DNA of 64,000 nucleotides from Ceratothoa steindachneri (GCA_963969495.1 OZ018323.1:70280920-70344919), one strand, 5' to 3'. Shown: positions 24,538 through 37,114, numbered from the stretch's first letter. Notes: generated from the sequence alone by a model not told the origin. Translations and numbers: made by a program.

Positions 24538-25660
24538 GAAGACAAGGGAAGACTGGAGTCTTACCTGGAGGAGAACTCCCTTTACAACCCATATCAATTT
24601 GGGTTTAGGAGAAGACGAAGTACGGATATGGCAATAAATGTCATCACGGAAAAGCTAGCACAAGCCAAACGGGAAAGGAGCTACGTGGACATTGTTTGTC
24701 GGGATGTGTCAAAGTCATTTGATAAGGTGTGTCAACGGGAAATGCAGTTCAATATCTTACAGCTGGGCCTAAGTGCAAACTTAGATGGAACTCTCTATGA
24801 CTATGTCATGGAGAAGGCGGCGTATGTCAGTATGGGGTGCACGGAGCGACCTAAGTTTCCGCTCACTGCGGGCCTCCCACAGGGCTGGTGTCTGTCTCCC
24901 ACTCTCTACTCAATATACACTGGGGACGTCGCAGCACCTTTGAACCTCACTTGCCAAATTCAATTTTCAGATGACTTCAGGCGGATAATAACATGTCCTT
25001 GGAGGAATGCGCCTATGCAAACTCGAATGACAGCAACATAAATTGAAAATCTAAACATCTGCGAGGTCCAATAGAAAATTAGATCCAGCCAGGAGAAATT
25101 CAAGGTTGTCCCCATCGGCAAGAAGCTACTTTATGATGTCAGGGTGGGGGATAGGCGCTATCCATACACCACGGAGTGCAATGTACTCGGAATGAAAATA
25201 ACTTCAACCGGGTACAGCAAGCACGTCACAGAACGAATTTCTAAAGCCTCAACTGCAATCCGAACTTTATTCATGTTCAGAAACTTCCGAGAAAGCAACA
25301 AGAAAAAGATCTACACTGCACTTGTACGATCCACGTTGCTTTATTCCACTTCCGCCCTCTCTTGTGTCCCAAAGACACAAATGAGGAGACTACACACTGT
25401 GCAGAATAAATGCGCGTACCTAATTACAGGGACACGTAGGCTAGAAAGAAGAAGTTATGGAGAGCTGCACAGGAAAGCGGGAATAACTCCCATTAACAAA
25501 GTCATAGAAGAACGGACACGGAATATAGTTAATCGAGAACTGAATGAGGAAATCACTCAGATGATTAACCAGAACAGAAGAGGTGTATGTCGAGCCAGAT
25601 TTCCAAACTCCGCCAACCTGATGGCTGGTGGAGCCGAAGTGCCGTTCTACGCATGAAGGA
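24538..25660 (+). pseudogene. Jockey-like LINE J2: reverse transcriptase and C-terminus
   Basis: The 24442-25041 frame from about 24540 has NPYQFGFRRRRSTDMAIN, VDIVCRDVSKSFDKV, AGLPQGWCLSPTLYSIYTGD and the catalytic IQFSDDF box. A frame break at 25041-25144 follows, then 170 residues of C-terminal text (CNVLGMKITSTGY, RTLFMFRNFRESNKKKI, RRLHTVQNKCAYLITGTRR). The Asp pair is kept, but the 5' part (endonuclease) is absent and the frame is broken. Reads away from J1, so the pair forms an inverted junction. Confidence 0.85.
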
Positions 25661-25903
25661 AGCGTAATTTTAACACCTGATGCGACAAAAACAATCAATA
25701 CTCAATATAACTCCGAATTAAGAATACTCACCGAACTTTGACAAACTACAATCGATCAAGACTCATTAACCAAACGCGACGAGAAGAGAGAAGAAACAAA
25801 TGACACTAATTTTACACACGAACCAAAACAAACAAAAAACAACAAAAACTAAGCACAAAATTAAAGTAATTTATTACATAAACAACAGCAATGCACAAAC
25901 ATA
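25661..25903 (+). other. J2 3' UTR up to the mariner insertion
   Basis: A-rich sequence downstream of the J2 stop is closely matched by 27575-27815 downstream of J3. The match resumes after 26835, so the mariner interrupts it. Confidence 0.75.
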
Positions 25904-26833
25904 CGAGGGGCGGTCAATAAGTTTTGTGAATCGGTAGGGAAAAACACAGGAAGGGGGATGGCTGTTTGTGGGGGTATTAGGATAAGTTATGACAAGTCAG
26001 GACCTGCAGCCGCACGCTCTTGCCTCGTCTATTTAAGAAGCAGTAGCTGATCGCAGATCGTCAGTCACAAATTTTTAAACAATGGAGAAGGTTGAGCACT
26101 GCGCAGTGATCAAATTTTTGACCAATGAGGGCAAGAATGCATAAGAGATCCATGAACGCATGGTTACAGTGTACTTCGACACCGCCCCTTCCTATGCAAC
26201 CATTGCTTGCTGGAATAGGAAGTTCCTCCATGGTCGTGAGTCCCTTGAAGATGACCCTCGTCCATGACGCCCATCAGACATGACCAACGAGGACAATGTG
26301 GCCCGTGTGGAGAGGATGATCCTCGAATATCGACGGGTGAAGGTCGTGAAATCGAGCGAAAACTTAAAATATCACATGGAAGTGTTATCAACATCAACCA
26401 TGACAATTTGGCCAAGACCAAGGTCTCTGCCCGTTGGGTCCCTAGAAACCTCACGCCCCATGATCGACTTCAACGTCGTCAAAGTCCACAAGGCCAGAGT
26501 TGCACAAGCTGCCCTGCGCGAGTGAGGATTCGAGGAGCTCAACTATCCCACCTACAGTCCAGATCTGGCCCCTAGCGAATACTTTTTATTCCGCTAGCTC
26601 AAGGCTGCACTGCGTGGACGCTGGTTTGGCGACGATGAAGATGTCCAGCTCGCCGTTCAGGAGTGGATTGAACAGCAGTCAGGAGATTTCTCGTTGTCGG
26701 GAATTCGAAGCCTCGGGGACAAGTGGCCAAGTACATTGAAGTCGAGGGTAGTTATATTGAAAAATAATAAAACACTTTTCCTCATATCTCGTTTCCTTAT
26801 ATCCGAATTGCAAAACTTATTGACCACCCCTCG
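25904..26833 (+). mobile_element. mariner-type transposon, second subfamily, 930 bp, internally deleted
   Basis: Termini are CGAGGGGCGGTCAATAAG at 25904 and its reverse complement ending CCACCCCTCG at 26833, flanked by TA on both sides. The unoccupied site is preserved in the duplicate at about 27811-27818 (ACATACC). Transposase text begins at 26082 with MEKVEHCAVIKFLTNEGKNA, has NEDNVARVERMILEYRR, and ends with NYPTYSPDLAPSEYFLF and LKAALRGRWF. The central part with the first two catalytic Asp residues is missing between about 26470 and 26490. It is a deletion derivative that could move only with help. Confidence 0.92.
26082..26770 (+). pseudogene. mariner transposase remnant lacking the catalytic centre
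   Basis: Helix-turn-helix region in the frame from 26082 with a TAA at about 26142, a second stop at about 26265, then the frame of 26280. The third catalytic Asp (LAPSEY has Glu after Ser; the Asp of SPDLAP precedes it) lies near 26568. The segment carrying the first Asp and DNARPH-like second Asp is deleted. Confidence 0.82.
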
Positions 26834-27600
26834 TACCAAAGAACATTAAAATTCTGAAGACAAATGGCTTGAACGCCATGAAAAAATGTAAACTATACCC
26901 AACAACAACAAAAACTACACAAGAAAATAATTAAAGCGATAGGCATGATCATCAGGTGCCTATCATCACTTTGCACCCTTCCACACTTCTTTCTCTTTTC
27001 ACCACTTTTCTATTTTCAGCTATCTATCCACACACTTTTTTTGTCCCCTACACACAACTACTCACCTACATTAATTCGCAAAGAGATTGCAATGTACTCG
27101 GAATGAAAATTACTTCGTCTGGGTACAAGAAGCACGTCGCAGATAGAATCTCCAAGGCCTCAGCTGCAGTCAGGACTCTATATATGTTCAAAAGTCTCCG
27201 AGAAAGCAACAGGAAAAATAACTACAAAGCACTTGTAAGATCTACGTTGCGGTACACTGCTTCCACCCTCTCTTGTGTCTCGAAGACACAAAAGAGGAGA
27301 CTAGAAACAGGGCAAAACAAATGTGCGTACCTAATTCCGGGTACACATAGGCGGGAAAGAAGACACCAAGAAGAGCTGCACAGGGAAGCATGTATACACC
27401 CATTAACAAAGTCATAGAAGAACGGACACAGAATATGCAGGAATGAGTTAATCGAGAACTGAATGAGGAAATCATTTAAATGATTAATCAGAACAGAAGA
27501 GCTGTATGTCATGCCAGATTTCCAAGCTCCGCCAACCTAGTCACCGGGGGAGACGAATTGCCCTTCTACGCATGAAAGAAATCTATATTAATCAACAGAA
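26834..27600 (+). pseudogene. Jockey-like LINE J3: C-terminal fragment repeated in tandem with J2
   Basis: 26834-27075 is the end of the J2 3' UTR (TTGAACGCCATGAAAAAATG, then a pyrimidine-rich run). At 27086 the text restarts in ORF2: DCNVLGMKITSSGYKKHVAD, TLYMFKSLRESNRKNNYK, NKCAYLIPGTHRRERR. It ends near 27575 (CCTTCTACGCATGA). The restart point lies at the same codon region as 25177 in J2, so the two form a head-to-tail array of 5'-truncated 3' ends. A frameshift after 27417 breaks the protein. Confidence 0.82.
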
Positions 27601-28100
27601 GTAACAACAAACCAACGAAAACTCAATATATCTGAATTATGAAAAATCACTGATATTGACCATCTATCACCGAACGAGACATACCAACCTAACATGACAA
27701 GAAAAAAAGAAGAAATACAAGACACTATATTACACAATACAAAATAAATAAGAAACAATGAAAACTAAGCACATAAATTAAGTATTCATTACATAAACAT
27801 CAGCAAATGCGCACAACATACCAAAAAACATTAAGTTTATGAAGACAAATGGCTTGAACGCCATAAAAAGGTAAACTCTAATCAACAACAACAAAAACGG
27901 CACACAAAAAGAAAATAATAAAATAGATAGGTTTAACCACCAGGCACCTAGCATCACTTTGCACTCTCCTACACTCCTCTCTATTTCACCACTTGTCTAT
28001 TTTCATCTATCTATCCACACACCCTTTTGTCCCCTACACACACCTACTCACTTACAACAATTCACGAACTCACGAAAAGAGATTACAATTAAGATCGACA
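27601..28100 (+). repeat. J3 3' UTR, second copy of the J2 3' UTR
   Basis: Matches 25661-25903 plus 26834-27075 with scattered changes and no mariner. Ends with the same CACTTACAACAATTCACGAA-like sequence and an AAAAGAGATTACAAT restart that no longer continues into ORF2. Confidence 0.82.
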
Positions 28101-28250
28101 TGGCAGTTATTTCCTGTACATTACTTGAGACAAGTCTACGCTCCCGCCGAATAAAGAAGTTGAAATCCAGCTCTAAATTTCCTTTTCCTTTAGAAGAAGC
28201 TACGATCACCTAATAACCCAGCCTACAAAACTACAAAAGGGAGACTCTTC
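28100..28250. repeat. Dispersed repeat shared with 52515-52660
   Basis: Both loci carry CAGTTATTTC near the start and then TTCCTTxxCCTTTAxAxGAAG, GCxACGATCxCC and ACCCAGCCTAC in the same order and orientation. No coding sequence recognised. Confidence 0.65.
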
Positions 28251-28409
28251 TCACACCCCATAGATTAATTGGTGTCTGTTGGGAGCATAGTCTAAAATTT
28301 GGGTGTTTTCTTCGATCATTTTTCTGTTAAGGCAAGTTCCATGTATTTCTTGTGTATGTTTTTTACGTGCACTGTTGTTGAAGTGGTATGATATTCTTCT
28401 TGAAAGTGT
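28251..28409 (-). pseudogene. Penelope-like GIY-YIG endonuclease, 3' half
   Basis: An open minus-strand frame gives TTLSRRISYHFNNSARKKHT, then IEENTQILDYAPNRHQLIYG and a TGA at about 28251. It joins in frame to SYIGMTE at 31305 if the inserted 28418-31296 and one 8-bp duplicate are ignored. The Arg of LSRR and the Glu of MIEEN are in the expected order for the catalytic residues of this fold. Confidence 0.87.
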
Positions 28410-28616
28410 GGTTTCGACATAGCTGGGCGCGACTTTAATTTTTTCAGGTGCGACTTTGCCGCCGGATCTGGTGTGACTGCGACAGCGACTTTGCGACTGC
28501 GACTCAGCGCTAAATTATAAAGTAAACTTTAGCGCGATAACAGGAACATGCTTTGATAAGGCGGAAAAACACATATTTATTAGTTTTTTAATTTTATTTT
28601 TTAAACACAACCTAAA

Positions 28617-28794
28617 CTAATATCTCCAGGTCATCCTCCTCCTCTGCCATGTCCTCCTGGCCCATCTTTCCCTCCAGGAGGTCTATGTTCCCTTTGAGGA
28701 ACACAAGCTCCTCAAAGTTGACCTCAACCAGGGAGGACCTCTTGGCTCTGAGGACGTCCCCGGCCGTGCTGAATAGCCTCTCCACAGCTGCAGA
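28617..28794 (-). pseudogene. hAT transposase dimerisation domain (C-terminus)
   Basis: Minus-strand open frame from the LINE junction: AAVERLFSTAGDVLRAKRSS, then VNFEELVFLKGNIDLLEGKM, acidic tail and TAG/TAA stop near 28617. This is the conserved hATC dimer interface (ERLFSxAG...R..L....ELVFL). It is uninterrupted for about 58 residues, but the LINE removes continuity with any upstream catalytic part, and that part is not seen on the far side (31121-31285). Confidence 0.9.
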
Positions 28795-31120
28795 GTAACA
28801 AGGAGTAACAAGGAAAGTAAGTACCCTAGGAGACCTTACGGTCCATTCAAAGAGAGTGCCTTTAGGCTAGCAATCGAGCGGGCTCAAGGCTGCTCAATTG
28901 TTTTGCGTCCCTAAACGGCCACTTTTCAAGACTTTGTCTAGTCTTTACTTGAACTGGTCAACAGATTCACTGTTGACAACTTCCACTGAAAGTGTGTTTC
29001 ACTTACCGCAGATACTGTAGGGGGAAAAGTTTCCACACAGATTGCGGTTGTAACGCTTCAGTTCAAGTTTGAAGCCGTGATTGCGCGTTCTGTTCTCACT
29101 CAGTGTGAAAATATCCCGGTAGTCAACATTGTCGAACCCTCGAAGTATTTTGAAAACTTCGATGAGCTGACCACGCTGTCTACGGGTTTCCAGCGAGAAC
29201 AGATCTAACTCCCTTAGTCTATCCTCATAACTTTTATGTCAGATAGAGGGAATCAGTTTGGTTGCCCTAGCTTGTACGCGTTCCAACCTTGCGATGTCCT
29301 TTCGAAACGAAGGACTCCAAATTTGTACGGCATACTCCAGGTGCGGTCGGACAAGTGAGTTGTACAGGCACAGTACAATCTCCTGGTTCCGATAACCAAA
29401 CTGGCGCTTAATATAGCCTAGCATCCTTTGGGCCTTTTTCTCCGCCTCAATGCACTGTTTCGAGAACTTGAGGTCACTAGTGATTGTTACACCCAAGTCC
29501 TTCTCAGTGTCGGTGGATTCAATAGCAGTGCCCTTAAGGATATACTGAGATTGGGGGTTTCTGTGGCCGATATGCATCACTTTGCATTTCCCCACGTTAA
29601 AAGGCATTTGCCACGTGTCCGACCACTCCCCAATCTTCCCAAGATCTTCCTGCAGGCGGGCAGTATTTCCATCCTTTGCAACGTTCATACCAAGCTTGGT
29701 ATCGTCGGCAAATTTGGAAATCTTGGCAACCATGTCACCGTCCATGTCGTTGACGTAGATGATGAATAGTAGTGGTCCCAGGACAGAACCTTGAGGCACC
29801 CCGCTAGTAACGGGCACCCACTCAGAAGACTGTCCATTCACCAACACCCGTTGCCGTCTGCCACTTAGCCAGTTCTCGATCCAGCCGGCCTCCTTTCCGT
29901 CTATGCCAAGCGCTCGCACTTTCCGAAGAAAGCCGCGGTGTGGTACCTTATCAAAGGCTTTCTGAAAGTCTTGGTAGACCACATCCACCGCCTTGTCCCG
30001 ATCGTGCTCACTGAAAACGAAGTGGAAGAATTCTACAAGGTTCGTCAGGCATGACCGTTGCCTTCGGAAGCCGTGCTGGGAACTCCTCAGTAGCAGGTTT
30101 TTGACTCTAAATACGACGTCACTTTGTCCATCATGATGCTTTCCATGAGTTTACCGACTATCGAAGTCAGACTGATAGGTCGGTAGTTCGACGGTTGGTT
30201 ACGGTCTCCTTTCTTGAAGATAGGAGTCACCCCCGCCTCACGCCAGTCTCTAGGAACGCATTTGGTCCGGATTGACATGTTAAAGATAGCGCACAGATGT
30301 CGTGATACTTCATCGCACACTTCCTTCAACACTTTAGGTAGAAACCCGTCCGGTCCAGGGGACTTATTCGTCTTTAGGTCAGCGATCTTTTTCTTTATTT
30401 CTCCTTCGGTGAAGTCCATTGCCTCCAGCTTTTCCCCCGAGTAGGAATCCGTCGGCTGGGGAATGGGACCACACTCTTCAGTAAACACTGAAGAGAAGTA
30501 GTCGTTGAGGAGGTTAGCATTTTCTGCATCTGAATGCTTTAATGTCCCCTCCTCATTCCTCAAAGGGCCAATCGTTCGACGGATTGGTTTACGGCTGTTC
30601 ACATATCCAAAAAACTCCTTGGGATTCTCTTTACAGAATCTCGCCACTCGGAGTTCCTCAGACCGCTTAGCCACCCTTATACTGGACTTCACTCTCCTGG
30701 CTAGCCTCCGGTATTCGTCAAAGTCACCCGAGATCTTCGATTGCCGGTACAGATTTCTCTTCTCCCTAAGCAGTTGCCCGATTTCTCGATTAAACCACTT
30801 TGGTTGAACAGAGGACCGACGGGGGCATTTCAGAGGAATAAAACGCGATTGAAGACTCATGAATGTGGTTTTGAAACTGTTCCAAGAGTCTTCAACAGCA
30901 TCGCACTCTTCTAGCCTCACGTCAGTCAGTCCCGCGCGTAGACCTGCAATGTATGCTCTTCTCAAATCGAGTTTCCTTGATTTACTAGTTGCAGGCTCTG
31001 CCTTGGGGACTATGACTACAAATCTAATTAGTCGGTGGTCACTGCCACCGAGCTCTTCGCCAACAGAGAGGTCCTCAACGATGTCATCCTCAGAGGTGAA
31101 AACCAAGTCGAGGATATTGC
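28795..31120 (-). mobile_element. CR1-A LINE inside the hAT, 5'-truncated
   Basis: 3' tail: GTAACAAGGAGTAACAAGG (28795-28813), the double decamer of the family. The 3' UTR block and C-terminus follow, then RT and the end of the endonuclease. The match to the 9.5-12.6 kb copy ends at about 31120. The insertion sits in the transposase reading frame of the hAT. Confidence 0.9.
28885..31106 (-). pseudogene. CR1-A ORF2: best RT copy in the window
   Basis: Endonuclease end and linker plus RT N-terminus are in 31106-30087 (LTSEDDIVEDLS, GSDHRLIRFV, NKSPGPDGFLPKVLKE, PIFKKGDRNQPSNYRPISL). A frameshift near 30075 leads to 29988-29239 (DFQKAFDKVPHRG, GVPQGSVLGPLLFIIYVNDM, FADDTKLGM with both catalytic Asp, YGYRN-like thumb region, HLEYAVQIWSP). 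A TGA at 29239-29241 replaces the CGA (Arg) seen in the 581-1245 copy. The C-terminus then runs to about 28885. One frameshift and two or so stops: young but inactive. Confidence 0.93.
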
Positions 31121-31304
31121 CGCGGCAATTTCTTTTTAAAAAATTGACTTTGTTCCTGTTTAAAGTCGGATAAAATTGGCGGCGTGACTTTGCTTAGTCC
31201 AACTTTTTCAAAACATTTGCGACTTTCGACTCTGCGACTTCGAAATTATTCGTAGTGCGACAAAGGCGCAACTCGTTGCTGCAACGCCCAGCTCTGGGTT
31301 TCGG

Positions 31305-32033
<729 letters not shown>

Positions 32034-32109
32034 CCTAGATTTTTTCTAAAAAGCTTGTGTCTTATATTCAGTAAGAAGGACAAAACCAAGAAGGCGGGTC
32101 CCATCTTTA

Positions 32110-32576
32110 ATTCCAACGTTTCGGGTTATTACAAAACCCATCTTCAGGAGCTAAAAACAAATTCTAAATAAGTAATCTAAGCCTAAAAACATAAATAACA
32201 GCACAAGTTCAAAAACCACAGATCAGAGAAAATCACAAAAAACGACGTTAAAAATATAAAATGAACGTTACGTTAATGAACAAAAAAAATAGTGAGGTAA
32301 GGAACAGCAAAATATTTTTAAAGAGATACTATCAATTAAGGACAAACAAAGTAAATGTAATATTACAAAATTAAACAATTGAAATGGAAAAATAGAGAAT
32401 TGGATACAAAAAAAAGGTAAAACTAAAATATAGACACTGAAACATTACCTTACATGGTCGGATCACAATGACGAGTGAAAACAGGAAGGAATTGAAAAAA
32501 TGAATACAGCTTACTAATTTAGAATTTGTTTTTAGCTCCTGAAGATGGGTTTTGTAATAACCCGAAACGTTGGAAT
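32110..32576. repeat. Inverted pair with hammerhead-like cores
   Basis: Arms 32110-32174 (minus) and 32510-32576 (plus) are near-identical over about 65 bp. Each contains CTGAAGA, a GGGTT...AACCC stem with a 7-nt loop, and CGAAAC, matching the hammerhead core CUGANGA - stem II - GAAA apart from one extra T before stem II. Cores: 32118-32147 minus and 32539-32568 plus. Hammerheads are known in Penelope-like elements. The spacer (32175-32509) has no coding text. Confidence 0.7.
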
Positions 32577-32580
32577 GTAC

Positions 32581-32584
<4 letters not shown>

Positions 32585-32658
<74 letters not shown>
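32585..32658. repeat. (TA)n microsatellite flush with mariner
   Basis: About 37 TA units ending directly at the first base of the mariner TIR. Confidence 0.97.
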
Positions 32659-32662
<4 letters not shown>

Positions 32663-34054
32663 GTTGAGGAATAAGTTCTTGCGGTGTTATCAAATTTATT
32701 CATTACCATTAACAATTTTAGAAAAAGTTAATTTTTAATTAATAACAATATGCAATTTAATCAATAATGTATTCTCCGTTATTATTTACGACTTCTTCCC
32801 AACGTTCAACTAGTTTTTCAATGCCCATGCAATAAAAATCTCTGGATTTTGACTCGAAGAATTTGTCTAAGTAGGTTCTTAATTCCACACCAGTATTCAA
32901 CGAAACGCCGCGCAAATTGTTAGAAAACGATAAAAACAGATGGAAATCCGATGGAGCAAAACTGGTGAATATGGAGGATGCGTCAGGATTTCCCAATTAA
33001 GCGTTTGGATGGCATCTTTTATCATATTGGCAATGTGAGGACGAGTATTGTCGTGTTGCAGAAGGACTCCATAACGTCAATGAGGTCGCTTTTCACGAAT
33101 AGCTTCGGCGAGTCGGTACATTTTTTGAACGTAGAGTTCTGCATTGACAATCTCGTTGTTCGCAAGGAACTCATAAAAAAATGATGCCTTCACAATCTCA
33201 CCACACACACAACAACGTCTTTCGTGGATGAAGTCCTTGCTTTAATCGCGGAAGTGTTTTTTTTTATTGGGGCTAAGCAATTGTTTTCGATGGTTCATGT
33301 TGAAATGAACACACCACTTTTCGTCGCCAGTGATGATGCGGAAAAGAAATCTGTCCTAATATCCACGAGTAGCCTTGTGACGAGCAAGCAAACCTGCGGC
33401 AATCGTGGAGCGTTGAAGTTTGTTGCTTTCGCTCAAAGCGTGCTGAACCCATGCACTGAGTTTTTGAACTTTTCCCATCGAATGGTGATTCACTACAGTT
33501 TTCTGATCACACGTCAATTGTACAGCCAATTCTCTAGTCGATTGACGACGATTTTCATGAAGAAGGTCGTTAATCGATCTTCATCCAACTTAATGGGGCG
33601 ACCAGAACGTTCTTTGTCATTAAGATTGAAATGACCGTTTTTGAAACGTGAAAACCACCATTGAGCTGTCCTTTCTGATAAAGCATTTTTTCCGTACACA
33701 GCACAAATATCGCGACGAGCTTTGGCTGCGTTTGCATTGTTCTCATCTCGATTGAAAATTAATAACAATAAGTGTCGAAAATACGCCTTTCTTTCAACTT
33801 GAAATTCCATTTTGAGGGTACAGAACAAAAATTAAATTAACACACCTTTAAATAAACCGCAATGACTTCTTGCTCAACTTCAAGACGTAGCCTAATCAAA
33901 AGCCTAATAGCCTACGCTGTTAAGAGACGTAGCATAACCTTTGCAAATTTTGCTCTCATTATTTATTATTGTTTCTTAATATGTGCACAAATAACGTCAA
34001 CAAAACTTAAATCAACACAACATTAAAAAAAACGCAAGAACTTATTCCTCAACC

Positions 34055-34057
<3 letters not shown>
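32659..34057 (-). mobile_element. mariner-type transposon, copy 2 (1.4 kb)
   Basis: TIR TTGGGTTGAGGAATAAGTTC starts at 32659; the other end is AACTTATTCCTCAACCTAA at 34057. (TA)n tracts abut both ends. Same subfamily as 6109-7398, about 110 bp longer. Transposase reads on the minus strand. Confidence 0.92.
32768..33815 (-). pseudogene. mariner transposase pseudogene, copy 2
   Basis: Met at about 33810 gives MEFQVERKAYFRHLL, AKARRDICAVYGKNALSERT, QWWFSRFKNGHFNLND and DKERSGRPIKLDEDRL; a frameshift near 33565 ends this frame at 33514. The catalytic region (33300-32900) is in mixed frames. The C-terminus in 32996-32757 has FAPSDFHLFLSFSNNLRGVS and ends RWEEVVNNNGEYIID. Here the codon after HLF is TTA, where copy 1 has TGA. 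Not functional. Confidence 0.9.

Positions 34058-34060
<3 letters not shown>

Positions 34061-34140
<80 letters not shown>
34061..34140. repeat. (TA)n microsatellite between two transposons
   Basis: About 40 TA units filling exactly the gap between the mariner and the TIR element that starts at 34141. Confidence 0.97.
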
Positions 34141-34142
<2 letters not shown>

Positions 34143-34660
34143 AAGAAAGCAACTACAGGATCTGCGGGTGATTATTCAACCACCACAGGGCTGTACAACT
34201 ACCTTGGAAGTTCCTAGCTTAGGGAGATACTGGGTTTGATGGGGGTTATGGGGGGGGGGGGGCATTTATCACGTATTTATCAATATCATTCATCTTGAGA
34301 TTTCTATATTCGAATCTATTTAACTACTTTCTTAACTGAAGTTGCCCCTTGAAACATTTCTTCCAGTAATCTGACTCTTCGTATGCTTGTAGGCTGAGAT
34401 TGCTTCTTCTATAATTTGGCTGGGTTAATTCTTTACCTTCGTAATTCTTGATGTATCTTCCCTTTAACGACGATTTGATGATTCCTTCCAATTCTAATGA
34501 CATGATGATTTATTGATGAGTTGAGATGAGTTACCCCTTTGAAGTCGTTTTATTTCCGTTTTACTTGACAGCGGTTTTCTCTTGAGTCGATTTCTTGAGT
34601 TGTCCTTAAAGCGTTTTTCGTGGTCTCCGTTTTCTTCGTAATTTTCTTCGTAAAAATTGT

Positions 34661-34733
34661 GGACTTTGGGGATCGATCGCGGGTCTTTTGAATCCAGAGG
34701 CTAGCACTCTACCGTCACGCTACGGCGTAGTCC
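34661..34733 (-). tRNA. tRNA-like pseudogene or SINE head
   Basis: 73 nt on the minus strand, beginning GGACTAC and ending AAAGTCC, so five acceptor pairs form. An A-box-like TAGCGTGACGGTAGAGTGC and a B-box-like GCGATCGATCCCC are present. The T stem pairs poorly and the anticodon loop is not convincing, so a functional tRNA is unlikely. Confidence 0.4.
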
Positions 34734-34848
34734 GTCCTGAATTGATAATTTAATGGGCTATTTATATTCTCGCTTTTGGAAGTAAGTTTTTCTCTTATAC
34801 ATCTTCGCACTCCTACAGGGTAACGCTTTGGGCGAAATATAGTTATTG

Positions 34849-34919
34849 TGCCTGGTAGCTTAGCGGTAAAGCATCTGAGCGGCAATCAGCAGACCCGGGT
34901 TCGAGTCCCGGCCAGGAAT
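34849..34919 (+). tRNA. tRNA-like gene, copy 1
   Basis: TGCCTGG pairs with CCAGGAA (one mismatch), the D stem GCTT/AAGC and the T arm CCGGG-TTCGAGT-CCCGG are perfect. The anticodon stem CTGA/TCAG encloses GCGGCAA. Residue 33 would be C where T is nearly universal; the formal anticodon is GGC. A and B boxes are good (TAGCTTAGCGG, GGTTCGAGTCC). The same head plus about 180 bp of body recurs at 35374, so this is probably a tRNA-derived SINE and not a host tRNA gene. Confidence 0.55.
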
Positions 34920-35373
34920 TCATTTTTTTTTCCCCTGGTGTTATTTCTGTTTTCTCGGTAAAGGATCGCCTTCACTGTGCCGCCCTCTGCTCCCTTTGAT
35001 TCTGGATTCTTCTAATGTTCCTCTCTCTTGCCTTTAAATAAAACTCCGGTTTCTTGTCTCATTTGCTCATTCGCGTCCAATTCTTATTCCTCTTGTACTA
35101 TATGTATTTATAGTCAACTACACCAGGTTTCTGCATCTTTCTTTCTGTCTTCAAATTTTATTTGAAAGACAGAAAATAAAAATGGCATAGCCCTGTGGTG
35201 GTTGTATAATCGCCCGCACATCCTGTAGTTGCTTTCTTTGTATGTGACATGGACAGTGAACCTTTAAATTGTGAGCGGGTAAGAGGATGTGGTATAAAAA
35301 TTCCTTGAAAGTTCCTAGTTTAGGGAGATACTGAGTTTGATGAGGTAACGCTTTGGGTGAAATATAGTTATTG

Positions 35374-35444
35374 TGCCTGGTAGCTTAGTGGTAAAGCATC
35401 TGTCCGGCAATCAGCAGACCCGGGTTCGAGTCCCGGCCAGGAAT
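35374..35444 (+). tRNA. tRNA-like gene, copy 2
   Basis: Differs from copy 1 by a few bases (TAGTGG in the D loop and CTGTCCGGCAA in the anticodon region, which weakens the anticodon stem). Offset from copy 1 is 525 bp. It lies just outside the TIR element, but the sequence before it (TAACGCTTTGGG) and after it is shared with copy 1. Confidence 0.5.

Positions 35445-37114
<1,670 letters not shown>

Larger units (their letters stand above)
28418..31296 (-). mobile_element. hAT-family DNA transposon with a LINE inside
   Basis: Termini CATAGCTGGGCG (28418) and CGCCCAGCTCTG (31296) are inverted repeats with 11 of 12 matches; CAGAGC-type ends are usual for hATs. The flanking octamers GGTTTCGA (28410-28417) and GGTTTCGG (31297-31304) are a 7/8 target duplication, the hAT length. 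Subterminal GCGACTTT words occur at least five times on the left and several times on the right. Without the LINE (28795-31120) only about 550 bp remain, so it was a deletion derivative keeping the transposase C-terminus. Confidence 0.92.
34141..35240. mobile_element. 1.1-kb TIR element with tRNA-like sequences
   Basis: CAAAGAAAGCAACTACAGGA at 34141 is mirrored at the other end (TCCTGTAGTTGCTTTCTTTG, ending 35240). The arms are about 53-56 bp with a few mismatches, and TA flanks both ends. That layout fits a Tc1/mariner-type nonautonomous element. No transposase is visible inside. It contains a poly-G run (34252-34262), a minus-strand tRNA-like sequence (34661-34733) and a plus-strand tRNA-like sequence (34849-34919). 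Confidence 0.75.
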
